Positions 1 to 8,175 are shown, counted from the first letter of the stretch. The stretch is 64,000 nucleotides of DNA from Desmonostoc vinosum HA7617-LM4 (GCA_019359515.1 JAHHHC010000010.1:124001-188000), one strand, 5' to 3'. Numbers and translations: made by a program. The notes: a model not told the origin generated them from the letters alone.

Positions 1-2750
1 TCGGCGTTGGTTGTCCATGGGGTTGTGGGTAAATTACCACCATAAATTGAGGAGCAACCTGTGGCGTTAGCAATGACAGCGCGATCGCCAAATAGTTGTG
101 TTAATAATTTTAGATAAGGTGTCTCACCACAACCCGCACAAGCACCAGAAAATTCAAACAACGGTTCTTGCAGTTGTTGTTGGCGAATCTGGTTAAGTTT
201 CAAGTTTCGTCTATCAGGATTGGGTAAACTCAAAAAGAAATCCCAATTTTTCCGCTCTTGCTCCCGTAAAGGTAGCTGCTGTGCCATATTAATTGCTTTT
301 TGCAATGGCTGGGATTTACTTTTAGCAGGACAAATATCCACACAGATAGAGCATCCTGTACAGTCTTCTGGGGCAACCTGAATGGTAAATTTTTGATTGG
401 CAAAGTCCTTATCTTTTGCACCAGTTGATTTGAAAGTGGGTGGTGCATTAACTAACTCATCCGGTTGATAAGCCTTGGCGCGAATAGCACTGTGGGGACA
501 AACCATCACACACTTACCACACTGAACGCAGATATCTGGCTCCCACACAGGTATCTCTTCGGCAACGTTGCGTTTTTCCCATTTAGCAGTGCCGGTAGGA
601 AAAGTACCATCAGCAGGTAGCGCACTCACAGGCAAGTTATCACCCTGCCAGAGCATGATTTGTTCTAAAACACTGCGGATGGATGGGGGGGGAGAGGACG
701 CGGGGAGGTGGGGACGCGGGGATGGGGGGAAAGTATTTGATAATTTCTCCGCGTCCCCGCGTCTCCCCTTCTCCGCGTCTTCCTCATCTTCTACTTTGAC
801 TGGATGTAAATTCTCTAGTGTGTTGTCTACGGCTTGCAGGTTCATGCGGACAACTTCTGCACCTTTTTTACCGTAAGTTTTTTCGATCGCTTGTTTGATT
901 TTAGCGATCGCCTCTTGTTGTGGCAATACACCTGCTAAGGCGAAGAAGCATACTTGCATAATTGTGTTAATGCGTCCACCCATGCCACTTTCACGGGCAA
1001 CTTGGTTGGCATTAATCACATATAACTTTAGTTGCTTGGCGATAATTTGCTGCTGTATTGGCAATGGCAGATATTGCCAAACAATATCTGCACCATACGA
1101 ACTATTCACTAGTAAAGTGGCTCCAGGTGCAGCAGCTTTTAAAATATCAATCCGTTCCAAAAATCCCCAGTGATGACAACCAATAAAGTTGGCTTTGTCA
1201 ATTAAATAAGTCGAGCGAATTGATTCTTTACCAAAGCGTAGGTGAGAAACGGTCATTGAACCAGATTTTTTCGAGTCGTAAACAAAGTAACCTTGAGCTT
1301 GGTTATCCGTTTCTTCACCAATAATTTTGATTGTGTTTTTATTAGCACCAACTGTTCCATCAGAACCCAATCCGTAAAACATAGCACGAACAACGGTATC
1401 TGATTCAGTAGAGAAGTTGGGGTCAAAGTTCAAAGAAGTATGACTGATGTCATCATTAATACCAATAGTAAAGTGATTTTTCGGCTGAGCTTGGGCAAGG
1501 TAATCAAAAATACCCTTCACCATCGCCGGGGTAAATTCTTTGGAGGAAAGACCGTAACGACCACCGATGATTTTGGGAGACGCGGAGAAATTATCAAATA
1601 CTTTCCCCTCGTCCCCGCGTCCCCACCTCCCCGCGTCCCCGCGTCCCCGCGTCCCCGCGTCCCCACCTCCCCGCGTCCCCGCGTCCTCATCTGTCCACGC
1701 TTCATGAATAGCAGCTACCACATCGAGATACAGCGGTTCCCCAGCGCTACCTGGTTCTTTGGTGCGGTCAAGGACAGCGATCGCTTGTACACTTTTTGGT
1801 ATGGCTGCTACAAATCTTTGCACATCAAAGGGGCGGTAGAGTCGGACTTTGACAACTCCCACCTTGGCACCACGGGCGTTGAGGTAATCTACGGTTTCGT
1901 GGACGGTTTCACAGCCGGAACCCATGAGAACGATGATGCGATCGGCATCACTGGCTCCGTGGTATTCATAGATTTGGTAATGTCTGTCTGTGAGTTCGCC
2001 AAATTGATCCATGATTTGCTGGACGATGGCGGAACAAGAGTCGTAGTAAGGGTTAGCGCCTTCACGGGCTTGGAAGTAGACATCGGGGTTTTGGGCTGTG
2101 CCACGCAAGACTGGATGGTCTGGAGTCAGGGCACGGGCGCGATGGGCCAGTATTTGGTCTTCGTTAATCAGCGATCGCAAATCATCATCTGATAACAGTT
2201 TAACCTTTTGAACTTCGTGAGAGGTGCGAAAACCATCGAAGAAATGCATAAACGACACTCGCGCCTCTAAGCTAGCTGCATGGGCAATCAAAGCAAAATC
2301 TTGGCTTTCTTGCACAGAAGCAGAACACAGCAGGGCGAAGCCAGTTGCACGGGCTGCCATAACATCGCTATGGTCGCCAAAAATTGATAAAGCATGAGTA
2401 GCTAAAGAACGCGCCGCAACGTGAACCACGGCGCTAGTCAGTTCTCCAGCAATTTTGTAGAGATTGGGTATCATTAATAACAATCCCTGAGATGCAGTGA
2501 AGGTAGTACTCAGAGAACCCGTTTGTAATGCGCCATGTACAGCACCTGCTGCTCCGCCTTCACTCTGCATCTGAACAACACTAGGAACCGTACCCCAAAG
2601 GTTAAAACGACCTTCCGCTGCCCAAGCATCCGCCCATTCACCTATTGCTGAAGAGGGGGTGATGGGATAAATAGCAATCACCTCATTTAATTTGTAGGCA
2701 ACACGGGCAACAGCTTCATTCCCGTCGATAGTTGCAAAGGTTTTGTCCAT
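1..2750 (-). CDS. nifJ: Pyruvate:ferredoxin (flavodoxin) oxidoreductase, 3' end beyond window
   Basis: The reverse frame from ATG (2748-2750) stays open to position 1, about 916 codons; the family is usually near 1200 residues, so the C-terminus lies outside. Seen: the N-terminal pyrimidine-binding domain (starts MDKTFATIDGNEAVARVAYK, with YPITPSS), a ferredoxin-type domain with two 4Fe-4S motifs (CVQCGKCVMVCP and CTGCSICVDICP, plus strand about 340-520), and the start of the TPP domain (GACAGCGETPY, then GDRA and NATGCSS). The enzyme converts pyruvate and CoA to acetyl-CoA and CO2 and reduces ferredoxin or flavodoxin; in nitrogen-fixing cyanobacteria it can feed electrons to nitrogenase or work in fermentation. 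I checked the frame at eight points and through both repeat insertions (685-790 and 1573-1690): no stop and no shift. About 100 bp upstream the DNA is repeats, and no promoter was identified. Confidence 0.95.
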   Translation of the reverse strand, partial: MDKTFATIDGNEAVARVAYKLNEVIAIYPITPSSAIGEWADAWAAEGRFNLWGTVPSVVQMQSEGGAAGAVHGALQTGSLSTTFTASQGLLLMIPNLYKIAGELTSAVVHVAARSLATHALSIFGDHSDVMAARATGFALLCSASVQESQDFALIAHAASLEARVSFMHFFDGFRTSHEVQKVKLLSDDDLRSLINEDQILAHRARALTPDHPVLRGTAQNPDVYFQAREGANPYYDSCSAIVQQIMDQFGELTDRHYQIYEYHGASDADRIIVLMGSGCETVHETVDYLNARGAKVGVVKVRLYRPFDVQRFVAAIPKSVQAIAVLDRTKEPGSAGEPLYLDVVAAIHEAWTDEDAGTRGGGDAGTRGRGDAGRWGRGDEGKVFDNFSASPKIIGGRYGLSSKEFTPAMVKGIFDYLAQAQPKNHFTIGINDDISHTSLNFDPNFSTESDTVVRAMFYGLGSDGTVGANKNTIKIIGEETDNQAQGYFVYDSKKSGSMTVSHLRFGKESIRSTYLIDKANFIGCHHWGFLERIDILKAAAPGATLLVNSSYGADIVWQYLPLPIQQQIIAKQLKLYVINANQVARESGMGGRINTIMQVCFFALAGVLPQQEAIAKIKQAIEKTYGKKGAEVVRMNLQAVDNTLENLHPVKVEDEEDAEKGRRGDAEKLSNTFPPSPRPHLPASSPPPSIRSVLEQIMLWQGDNLPVSALPADGTFPTGTAKWEKRNVAEEIPVWEPDICVQCGKCVMVCPHSAIRAKAYQPDELVNAPPTFKSTGAKDKDFANQKFTIQVAPEDCTGCSICVDICPAKSKSQPLQKAINMAQQLPLREQERKNWDFFLSLPNPDRRNLKLNQIRQQQLQEPLFEFSGACAGCGETPYLKLLTQLFGDRAVIANATGCSSIYGGNLPTTPWTTNA
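685..790. repeat. GC-rich GACGCGGGG-type repeat inside nifJ (second insertion)
   Basis: This is a low-complexity block of GACGCGGGG and GGGGAGG units with the core AAAGTATTTGATAATTTCTC. On the nifJ strand it reads as an Asp/Glu/Arg/Lys- then Pro/Ser-rich stretch (about residues 655-690) between the conserved NLQAVDNTLENLHPV and SVLEQIMLWQGD segments. The nifJ frame stays open across it. The same core occurs inverted in the block at 1573-1690, so the two are copies of one repeat in opposite orientation. Confidence 0.85.
1573..1690. repeat. Tandem GCGTCCCC repeat inside nifJ (first insertion)
   Basis: About 13 units of the CCCCGCGT type with two CCCCACCT variants, preceded by GAGAAATTATCAAATACTTT, which is the inverted core of the block at 685-790. 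In the nifJ frame it encodes a Gly/Arg/Asp/Ala/Thr-rich stretch at about residues 354-392, between IHEAWTDED and PKIIGGRYGLSSKEF. The reading frame is preserved, so the mature protein should carry about 38 extra, probably disordered residues. Confidence 0.88.
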
Positions 2751-2756
2751 AATTTT

Positions 2757-2787
2757 TGGGGAGTGGGGAGTGGGGAGTGGGGAGTGG
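2757..2787. repeat. Heptamer STRR (GGGGAGT)n upstream of nifJ
   Basis: Four tandem copies of the GGGGAGT heptamer, the short tandemly repeated repetitive type common in heterocystous cyanobacteria, begin 7 bp upstream of the nifJ start codon. The array occupies the position where a ribosome-binding site would be expected, and no other Shine-Dalgarno is visible. Confidence 0.85.
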
Positions 2788-2867
2788 CTGACAGGTGTAG
2801 GTTTTTAATATTTTGCGTTTTGAGCGACGCGGTGAGTCCAGTGAGTAAAGGAGGGTTTCCAACCTTA

Positions 2868-3043
2868 GATCTTGCACCTGCCCAATCTCCCGCCAGAGAA
2901 TAAATTCTCGCTCTTATTAGGTCAAGTCCACTTAAGTGGACTAAAATCTATGCTTTTTGTGAGATTTAGTCCTCTTGAGAGGACTTTTGCTATTAGCCAT
3001 AGGTTTCTAACCTATGGCGGTTTTTGGGACTGGTGCAAGATAT
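2868..3043. mobile_element. MITE-like element, four hairpins (copy A)
   Basis: Imperfect terminal inverted repeats ATCTTGCACC (2869-2878) and GGTGCAAGAT (3032-3041) enclose four hairpins: GAGAAT/ATTCTC, AGTCCACTT/AAGTGGACT, AGTCCTCT/AGAGGACT and CCATAGGTT/AACCTATGG, the last two joined by TTTGCTATTAG. The layout equals that of the 167-bp elements at 7184 and 63076, but stem sequences differ with pairing kept. No transposase is encoded, so movement would need a helper. Target duplication is unclear for this copy. Confidence 0.7.
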
Positions 3044-3512
3044 CAGCAACGCTAGTCGCTCATGGGGGAAACCACGCCACTTGCTACAACTCTGGGAACC
3101 CCCGCAACGCAGTGGCTCCTCAAGTCGGGAAACCCGCCCACGGGGGTGGCTCCCCAAGACTGTGCTGGGCGCTCTTCGCAGCGTCAAGCCTACGGCATAG
3201 CTTCGCTTAGAGCGACGTTCGCGTCACCCTCCAGGGCGCGCGGGGACAGGGAGACGCACAGAAAGATTTGGGAACGAAAAAATAGGTTTTTTCGGGGTAA
3301 GAAGAAGTTTGTGTATTATGTTTTTTGCGTTAAAAGGCGAGGTTTTAGACCCGATTGCTTCGATAAATACTCTAATTAATATCTCATCTCAAATTAAGCA
3401 TCTATTAATTTGTATTAATCATGTACTCAATAACTGAGTTCAGTGCTTGATAAAGCTTTCAAGTATTTTTTTATTTTTTGTGGGTTATGGGTTCGGGTAT
3501 CTCTTAACTTTT
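3044..3512. repeat. Repeat-rich intergenic stretch without a gene
   Basis: This holds dispersed cyanobacterial repeats: GGGAAACCNCC/GGTGGCTCCCC-type fragments (3066-3170), the GGCATAGCTTCGCTTAGAGC element (3191-3212), a GACAGGGAGACGCAC block (3244-3260), and a GGGAACGAAAAAATAGG motif (3271-3287) that is related to the repeat inside ggt. Apparent ORFs here are repeat translations. No promoter or RNA was recognised. Confidence 0.6.
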
Positions 3513-5099
3513 TTATGCTTCGTCAGCACTTTCTACACTCAAGGGAATTGTAATACCTTCTCGCAGCAAAGCAACTGTAAACATCTTCCGCAAATGACGC
3601 TGGATTTGCAGATGTTTTCCTGGTTTTACCTTCGTTAATGTTCGTAGCAATAAATGAGATTCTCCCAGACTTTCGACTCCATCTACTTGTGTCGGTTCGA
3701 GTACATCTTGATCATTTGCTTTTAATTGTTCTCCAACTTCCTCAATTAGTTTATATACATGAGACAAGTTAGATTGAAAAGGCACGCCAACTTCTACTAC
3801 AGCAAAGATATACTGTTTGGAATAATTGGTAATTGAGCCAATATCACCGTTACGAATAATCTGTAATTGACCATTGGGGTGTCTGATGCGGGTAGTTCTA
3901 AGTTCAATTGCCTCTACAACTCCCTCAACGGTTTTCTCTTCGACTTTCCCGGCTTCGATATAGTCACCTACTAAATAGTAATTTTCAAATAAAATAAAAA
4001 ATCCACACACTATATCGTTAATCAATGTCTGGGCCCCAAAACCCACAGCTATACCTAAAATACCTGCACCAGCGAGTATAGGAGTAGGGTTAATATCAAG
4101 AGTATAGAGAATGGAAACAATAGCACCAAAATAAACTAAATACTGCAAGAAACTACGGATGAGAGGAACCAGAGTTAAGCGTCTACTTCTTTGAATATCA
4201 GTGAGATTCTGTTCTTTAAATAGTACCTCCTCAACAAGTAAATAGACAACTTCAAATAACATACGGCTGATAAAAACAATACCAATGATTTTAATAATTC
4301 GTGGGCCAAAAGCTGCAATATTGGCAATTAACTGCACCTGCTGAAACACCAACGTTGCCACGCACACATAAATGACAAATTCCAGACACCGCTTGAGAAA
4401 GGGGATGAGGTGTCGCAGGCGATCGTAGAATCTTAATAGGTTGTCTGGACTAGAGTATCTGACACTAAGAAGATCTAAACTATCAATAACCGCAGTCACT
4501 GCTTTAGGTATCAGTAAGCCGATCGCAACGATCAGATAGATCCGCAGTATGATGTATAAATACTGAGAAACAACTACTGGTAACTTCAGAAACTGACTAC
4601 ACAAAATCAAAGCCCACAGCCAGATACCAATAGTAACAATGTTGTTCAGGTTGTTAAAAAAGGCATCGATACTTTGATCGTCGGCAGTATTTTGTTCGAT
4701 ATTCTTGGCGCGAGTATTAGCTACCTTCAACCAATAGCTAGTAGATTTGATAGCGATCGCTGCTAAAATCAAAATACCAATACTCTGAGCGCAACCAATT
4801 CCTAAACTTACCCAAAACCCTGATGGAATACGTTGAATTAACATCAGCGTATAACGTTGCAGGTTTTCACCCCGATAGATTAGAAAACCATTAGCAGCAA
4901 CAATCAGAATACATAATACCGAACAAGTGAGTATCAACAACACCTTAAAATTTCGATGTAACCTTTTGATACTTCTCTCTTTCTTCTTAACTACAGAGTC
5001 TTGTAAAATTAGCTTAAATACTCTACCAATCAGCCAATTTACTAACAAGAAAACAAAAATTATTAAACTAACTTCAGCCAAAATAATTAATATATTCAT
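3513..5099 (-). CDS. MscS-family mechanosensitive ion channel
   Basis: 528 residues. The N-terminal half is a series of hydrophobic segments (first at about 1-25, others near 50-75, 95-120, 150-210, 245-300). The C-terminal half has the MscS pore helix and beta domain: the Gly/Ala-rich GAGILGIAVGFGAQTL, then NDIVCGFFILFENYYLVGDY, then RHPNGQLQIIRNGDI and the alpha/beta C-terminal domain. The family opens under membrane tension and releases solutes during hypo-osmotic shock; this length fits the larger cyanobacterial MscS homologues in the inner membrane. It starts with ATG at 5097-5099 and has no close co-directional neighbour, so it is probably monocistronic. Confidence 0.92.
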   Translation of the reverse strand: MNILIILAEVSLIIFVFLLVNWLIGRVFKLILQDSVVKKKERSIKRLHRNFKVLLILTCSVLCILIVAANGFLIYRGENLQRYTLMLIQRIPSGFWVSLGIGCAQSIGILILAAIAIKSTSYWLKVANTRAKNIEQNTADDQSIDAFFNNLNNIVTIGIWLWALILCSQFLKLPVVVSQYLYIILRIYLIVAIGLLIPKAVTAVIDSLDLLSVRYSSPDNLLRFYDRLRHLIPFLKRCLEFVIYVCVATLVFQQVQLIANIAAFGPRIIKIIGIVFISRMLFEVVYLLVEEVLFKEQNLTDIQRSRRLTLVPLIRSFLQYLVYFGAIVSILYTLDINPTPILAGAGILGIAVGFGAQTLINDIVCGFFILFENYYLVGDYIEAGKVEEKTVEGVVEAIELRTTRIRHPNGQLQIIRNGDIGSITNYSKQYIFAVVEVGVPFQSNLSHVYKLIEEVGEQLKANDQDVLEPTQVDGVESLGESHLLLRTLTKVKPGKHLQIQRHLRKMFTVALLREGITIPLSVESADEA

Positions 5100-5419
5100 C
5101 GAAGAAGGGAATAGGGAATGGGGAATAGTTTTTCCTATTTATTTTTCGGCGTTGCTAAATTTGAATCTGAAACTCAAAAACTAACACTTATCCACTCTTG
5201 CTCTCTGCGACTCTGCACGGCAGTTGCTACAACTTTGGGAACCAAATCAACGCACTGCCTTATCTGTGCGTGATATAAGCTCATATTTATACTTTGCAAC
5301 GCTCCTGTTATCTAAGGAATAAGAGACCACCAAAATGGAAGGACTACTTGTATAAATTAATAAAATACATTTATTTGATGCACTTTGCAAGACTTTGTTT
5401 TTCATTCAAGTGCAGCGCT
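5100..5419. other. Intergenic region, small repeats only
   Basis: Contains a GGGAATAGGGAATGGGGAA string (5106-5125), fragments of the GTTGCTACAACTTTGGGAACC repeat near 5223-5243, and otherwise AT-rich unique sequence. I see no gene or clear regulatory site. Confidence 0.5.
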
Positions 5420-5917
5420 TCAGAAAAACAACATCCTTGTTCTAATCACACGTTTTAAAACGTGAGTTCCCTGTTCCCTATTAAGAGTTCCCCGTTCCCT
5501 CTGAAGTGGTTGATTTGGAGCTGAAGATGGAGAATTTCGTAACAACAGCAAAGGCAAACTCAGACAGCCTAAAATAATCATCATTCCAGTCATCACCCAA
5601 ACTGGTAAACGGTTCGGTCGATAATCGCTGCGTTCAATTTGCCAGAATACTTTATTATATCGCCATGCTGCTAAAGCGATCGTCAAAATCCCGCATATGA
5701 CCAAAATAATCCCCAAATTTTCTGAGTTGAATAGAGGCTGTACCACAGGTTGCCGTTGTGTTAGCACACTATCCAACTGACGCATAAATAAACCAAATCG
5801 AGCTATCGCGAAACCAAAACCCACCAAAGCTATCGATGTACGTAACCAAGCTAGAAAAGTACGCTCATTAGCTTGATGCTCGCGTTGCCGATCAATTTTC
5901 GGTATTTGATTACTCAT
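5420..5917 (-). CDS. DUF202 (YidH-type) small membrane protein
   Basis: 165 residues from the preferred start at 5917. An in-frame ATG three codons upstream (5926) sits directly on the AGG that would serve as ribosome-binding site, so the downstream ATG is preferred. Three hydrophobic segments (about residues 30-52, 75-97 and 110-130) follow the family signature ERTFLAWLRTSIALVGFGFA. DUF202 proteins are small inner-membrane proteins of unknown function. The last about 30 residues (RERGTLNREQGTHVLKR onwards) are encoded by a GGGAACAGGGAACT-type repeat and look like a repeat-generated extension rather than family sequence. Confidence 0.85.
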   Translation of the reverse strand: MSNQIPKIDRQREHQANERTFLAWLRTSIALVGFGFAIARFGLFMRQLDSVLTQRQPVVQPLFNSENLGIILVICGILTIALAAWRYNKVFWQIERSDYRPNRLPVWVMTGMMIILGCLSLPLLLLRNSPSSAPNQPLQRERGTLNREQGTHVLKRVIRTRMLFF

Positions 5918-6011
5918 TGCCAACATCCTGTAAAATAAAAATGCCCCTGGAGGGGATTTTTGAGTGTGTTATCTTAAATAAGATAAAGTTTAGTAACAAA
6001 TATTAAAAACT

Positions 6012-6779
6012 TTGATTAATAATACATTGTCCTCTTACACTACTTCAAACACTGATCTGCATTCAACAGATACTAGACACAGAGATATCCAAGAATTAGA
6101 GTTAACACTCTGCTCATCTCCGTCTCTGCCGATATTGATTCCACAGCGACAAACTTGGTTAGTGTTTGCCGCAGCAGTATTTTTAGTATCAGTGCCAGTA
6201 TTTATAGAAGCGCCACTAGTGCGATCGCTGCCTAGTGTGAGTATAGTGATGACAGGGTTTTGGGTGTGGTTGAGTTTCACCTTAATGTCACGTCCAGCAA
6301 CTTATTTGTGGGGAGATTTGCTCTTGGGGTTTAGCTGGAGTTGGTTAGCAGGAGCAATTTATTGGGGCTGGTTGCGTTGGGAACCCTTGTGGCATTTACC
6401 AGTAGAATCAATAGGACTACCATTTGCCTGTTGGTGTCTGGTGCGGAATTGGGGCAAAGTAGGCAGTTGGTTTTATTTAGGTTCCTTACTCGGTACAGCT
6501 TTAACAGATGTATATTTCTATCTAGTAGACTTAATGCCCTATTGGCGGCAAATTATGAGAGTAGATGCAGATGGGGCATCACAAATTTTACAAAATGCTT
6601 TACTCCAAGTTGAAACACCATGGGGACAAGCCTGGGCAATAACTCTCGCCATCATACTGTTAATCATTGGAATTTTACCACTAGCTAAAAAGCAAAGACA
6701 CTGGTATGCATTCAGTGGAGCAGTTTTAAGCACGATTTTAGTAGATAGCCTCTTCTTGCTAGCAGCTCTCACAATTTAA
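6012..6779 (+). CDS. DUF3120 cyanobacterial membrane protein
   Basis: 255 residues with about six hydrophobic segments (from WLVFAAAVFLVSVPVFIEAP at about residue 46 to the C-terminal DSLFLLAALTI). It matches the cyanobacteria-restricted DUF3120 family, whose function is unknown to me. No ATG is available near the N-terminus; TTG at 6012 is the best start, and the first about 40 residues are Ser/Thr-rich and may be partly untranslated. It is transcribed divergently from the DUF202 gene, with about 94 bp between them. Confidence 0.8.
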   Translation: MINNTLSSYTTSNTDLHSTDTRHRDIQELELTLCSSPSLPILIPQRQTWLVFAAAVFLVSVPVFIEAPLVRSLPSVSIVMTGFWVWLSFTLMSRPATYLWGDLLLGFSWSWLAGAIYWGWLRWEPLWHLPVESIGLPFACWCLVRNWGKVGSWFYLGSLLGTALTDVYFYLVDLMPYWRQIMRVDADGASQILQNALLQVETPWGQAWAITLAIILLIIGILPLAKKQRHWYAFSGAVLSTILVDSLFLLAALTI

Positions 6780-6994
6780 CACTCCCTTATTAAAATCTCT
6801 CTGCTGCTAATCTGTAAACATGATTTATCTTGGGTTTTTCGTCCCTCGCTCCTTACGCAATAATCAGGGTTATCGCCATTAGGTCGGAATGTTTCACTTT
6901 GTCTGCTCTGCAAAAATACCTAGAGGTGCTGGATGAGGATTTAGAATCTGCCGTCTCAACGCTTAGATTTTAGGAGAAATATTATAATCCTGGT

Positions 6995-7458
6995 ATGCGA
7001 ATCATTGCCCGCAGCACTTTACGGCAATTTTGGGAAATACATCCAGATACCGAGCAGCCACTGAAAGCTTGGTATGATGAAGCGTCTCATGCAGAATGGA
7101 ATAGTCCAACAAATATCAAAAGTACTTATCGCAACGCCAGTATTATCGCTAATAATCGTGTTGTTTTTAATATCAAAGGCAATAGACCTCTTGCAAAAGT
7201 CGGGTACTCGCCAGAAAATAAATTTTCTGGCTGATAACTTAAGTCGGTTGAAACCGACTAATAACAGTATTTTTAGTCCGTTTCAACGGACTTTTGCTAT
7301 TAGGCAGAGACTTGAGTCTCTGACGGTTCAAGTATTTTTGCAAGAAGTCTAATGATTACCGCTTAATTGTTCACGTTCGTTACGACATTAAGATTATTTT
7401 TATCCGCTTTGTAGGAACGCACTCTGAATACGATAGCGTAGACGCGACAACAATTTGA
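6995..7458 (+). pseudogene. higB: HigB-type toxin gene disrupted by a MITE
   Basis: The frame from ATG 6995 encodes 63 residues typical of HigB mRNA-interferase toxins (MRIIARSTLRQFWE, then YRNASIIANNRVVFNIKGN), then runs into the 167-bp element at 7184-7350 and stops at 7232-7234. Directly after the element, from 7354, the family sequence resumes (DYRLIVHVRYDIKIIFIRFVGTHSEYD) to a stop at 7456-7458. Removing the element and one copy of the AAT duplication rejoins codons perfectly into 97 residues, the normal HigB size. So the gene was intact before a single insertion. The truncated product lacks the C-terminal strands of the RelE fold and is probably inactive. Confidence 0.92.
7184..7350. 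mobile_element. 167-bp MITE with TIRs and 3-bp target duplication (copy B, in higB)
   Basis: Terminal inverted repeats AGACCTCTTGCAAAA (7184-7198) and TTTTTGCAAGAAGTCT (7335-7350) are flanked on both sides by AAT (7181-7183 and 7351-7353). Internal hairpins: AGAAAAT/ATTTTCT, AGTCGGTT/AACCGACT, AGTCCGTT/AACGGACT and CAGAGACT/AGTCTCTG, with the spacer TTTTGCTATTAG before the last. There is no coding capacity. The same 167-bp element lies inverted at 63076-63242. A 3-bp duplication would suit mobilisation by an IS5-type transposase; that link is inference. Confidence 0.93.
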
Positions 7459-7468
7459 GGTAACGTAT

Positions 7469-7849
7469 ATGCTCGAACCCCGTCCCATCCGAACCGAAGC
7501 TGATTATCGTGCTGCGCTTGATGAAATTGAAAGATTATTTGATGCAGAACTTAATACACCGGAGTGCGATCTGTTAGAAGTTTTAACGACACTGGTGGAA
7601 GCATACGAACAGCAGCATTATCCTATTGCTGCACCAGAACCAATTGAGGCAATTTTATATTATCTCGAATCTCGTGGGCTGTCTTGGCAGGATTTAGAAT
7701 CTGTTATTGGAAGCCGTAAAGAGGTTGAGGAGGTTTTGAATCGCCAACAACCACTAACACTAGAAATGATTCAGCGTTTGCATCAACAATTAGGGATTCC
7801 GGCGGAGGTGTTGATTCAACCATACTCTTTAATAAAAAATTCAGCTTAA
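7469..7849 (+). CDS. higA: HigA-type antitoxin
   Basis: 126 residues (MLEPRPIRTEADYRAALDEI onward), the usual HigA architecture: an N-terminal Asp/Glu-rich helical part followed by an XRE-like helix-turn-helix at about residues 70-115 (LESRGLSWQDLESVIGSRKE, then PLTLEMIQRLHQQLGIP). It starts 10 bp after the original higB stop, the normal toxin-first order of higBA operons. It would neutralise HigB and repress the operon. Since the toxin is broken, this antitoxin is an orphan that may persist as a repressor or protect against HigB homologues elsewhere. Confidence 0.9.
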   Translation: MLEPRPIRTEADYRAALDEIERLFDAELNTPECDLLEVLTTLVEAYEQQHYPIAAPEPIEAILYYLESRGLSWQDLESVIGSRKEVEEVLNRQQPLTLEMIQRLHQQLGIPAEVLIQPYSLIKNSA

Positions 7850-7936
7850 TAAAATTGAGTAAAATATTTAGAATATAATGGATTACACAATAGAGCAGCT
7901 TTACAAAAAACTGACTGATTTAGCTCTGCTGTAATA

Positions 7937-8101
7937 TTAATAGTCATTGTCAGCCACACAAATTCCTTTACATTTAATACCGTTCGTAGCAGTGCGCTGA
8001 CAATGACAACAGAGAACTTTTTCGTTTTCTATTTCTTGATTGATTTTTATACTATCACTTGCTGAGCGCAAGTCTTTTTCGTCCTGGAGTTTTACAGTCA
8101 T
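7937..8101 (-). CDS. Small Cys-rich (CxxC) protein, 54 residues
   Basis: The minus-strand frame from ATG at 8099-8101 to TAA at 7937-7939 gives 54 residues: a charged N-terminal half (MTVKLQDEKDLRSASDSIKI) and a compact Cys-rich tail, CCHCQRTATNGIKCKGICVA, ending DNDY. Two CxxC-like pairs (CCHC and CKGIC) suggest a zinc knuckle or rubredoxin-like site. I recall similar short cyanobacterial hypothetical proteins with this ending, but the function is unknown. No good Shine-Dalgarno is visible. A 12-bp perfect inverted repeat (7943-7954 with 7996-8007) lies within the Cys-rich coding part. Confidence 0.68.
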   Translation of the reverse strand: MTVKLQDEKDLRSASDSIKINQEIENEKVLCCHCQRTATNGIKCKGICVADNDY

Positions 8102-8138
8102 CAGAATGAAGAAATTTTTTGCGATTGCATTTTACAGA

Positions 8139-8175
8139 TTGAGTCGAAGAGGAATATTATTCCCCTCCGACTCAA
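8139..8175. other. Strong hairpin between DUF2973 and the Cys-rich gene
   Basis: TTGAGTCG (8139-8146) pairs with CGACTCAA (8168-8175), and GAGG (8149-8152) continues the stem with CCTC (8164-8167) after a two-base bulge. No T-run follows on either strand, so it is not a textbook terminator. It lies 38 bp upstream of the Cys-rich gene start and could be part of its leader or stabilise an mRNA end. Confidence 0.6.

Noticed and set aside
1440-2192. 250-codon plus-strand ORF across nifJ
   Set aside because: It is the antisense shadow of the well-supported nifJ frame, with GC-rich repeat translation and no family character.
1-2750. nifJ as a frameshifted pseudogene because of the repeat blocks
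   Set aside because: Reading codon by codon through 660-842 and 1536-1721, and checking frame phase at eight conserved motifs, shows one continuous open frame.
3062-3379. ORF of about 105 codons after MITE copy A
   Set aside because: It consists of translated dispersed repeats (GGGAAACC, CGGCATAGCTTCGC, GACGCAC), with no ribosome-binding site.
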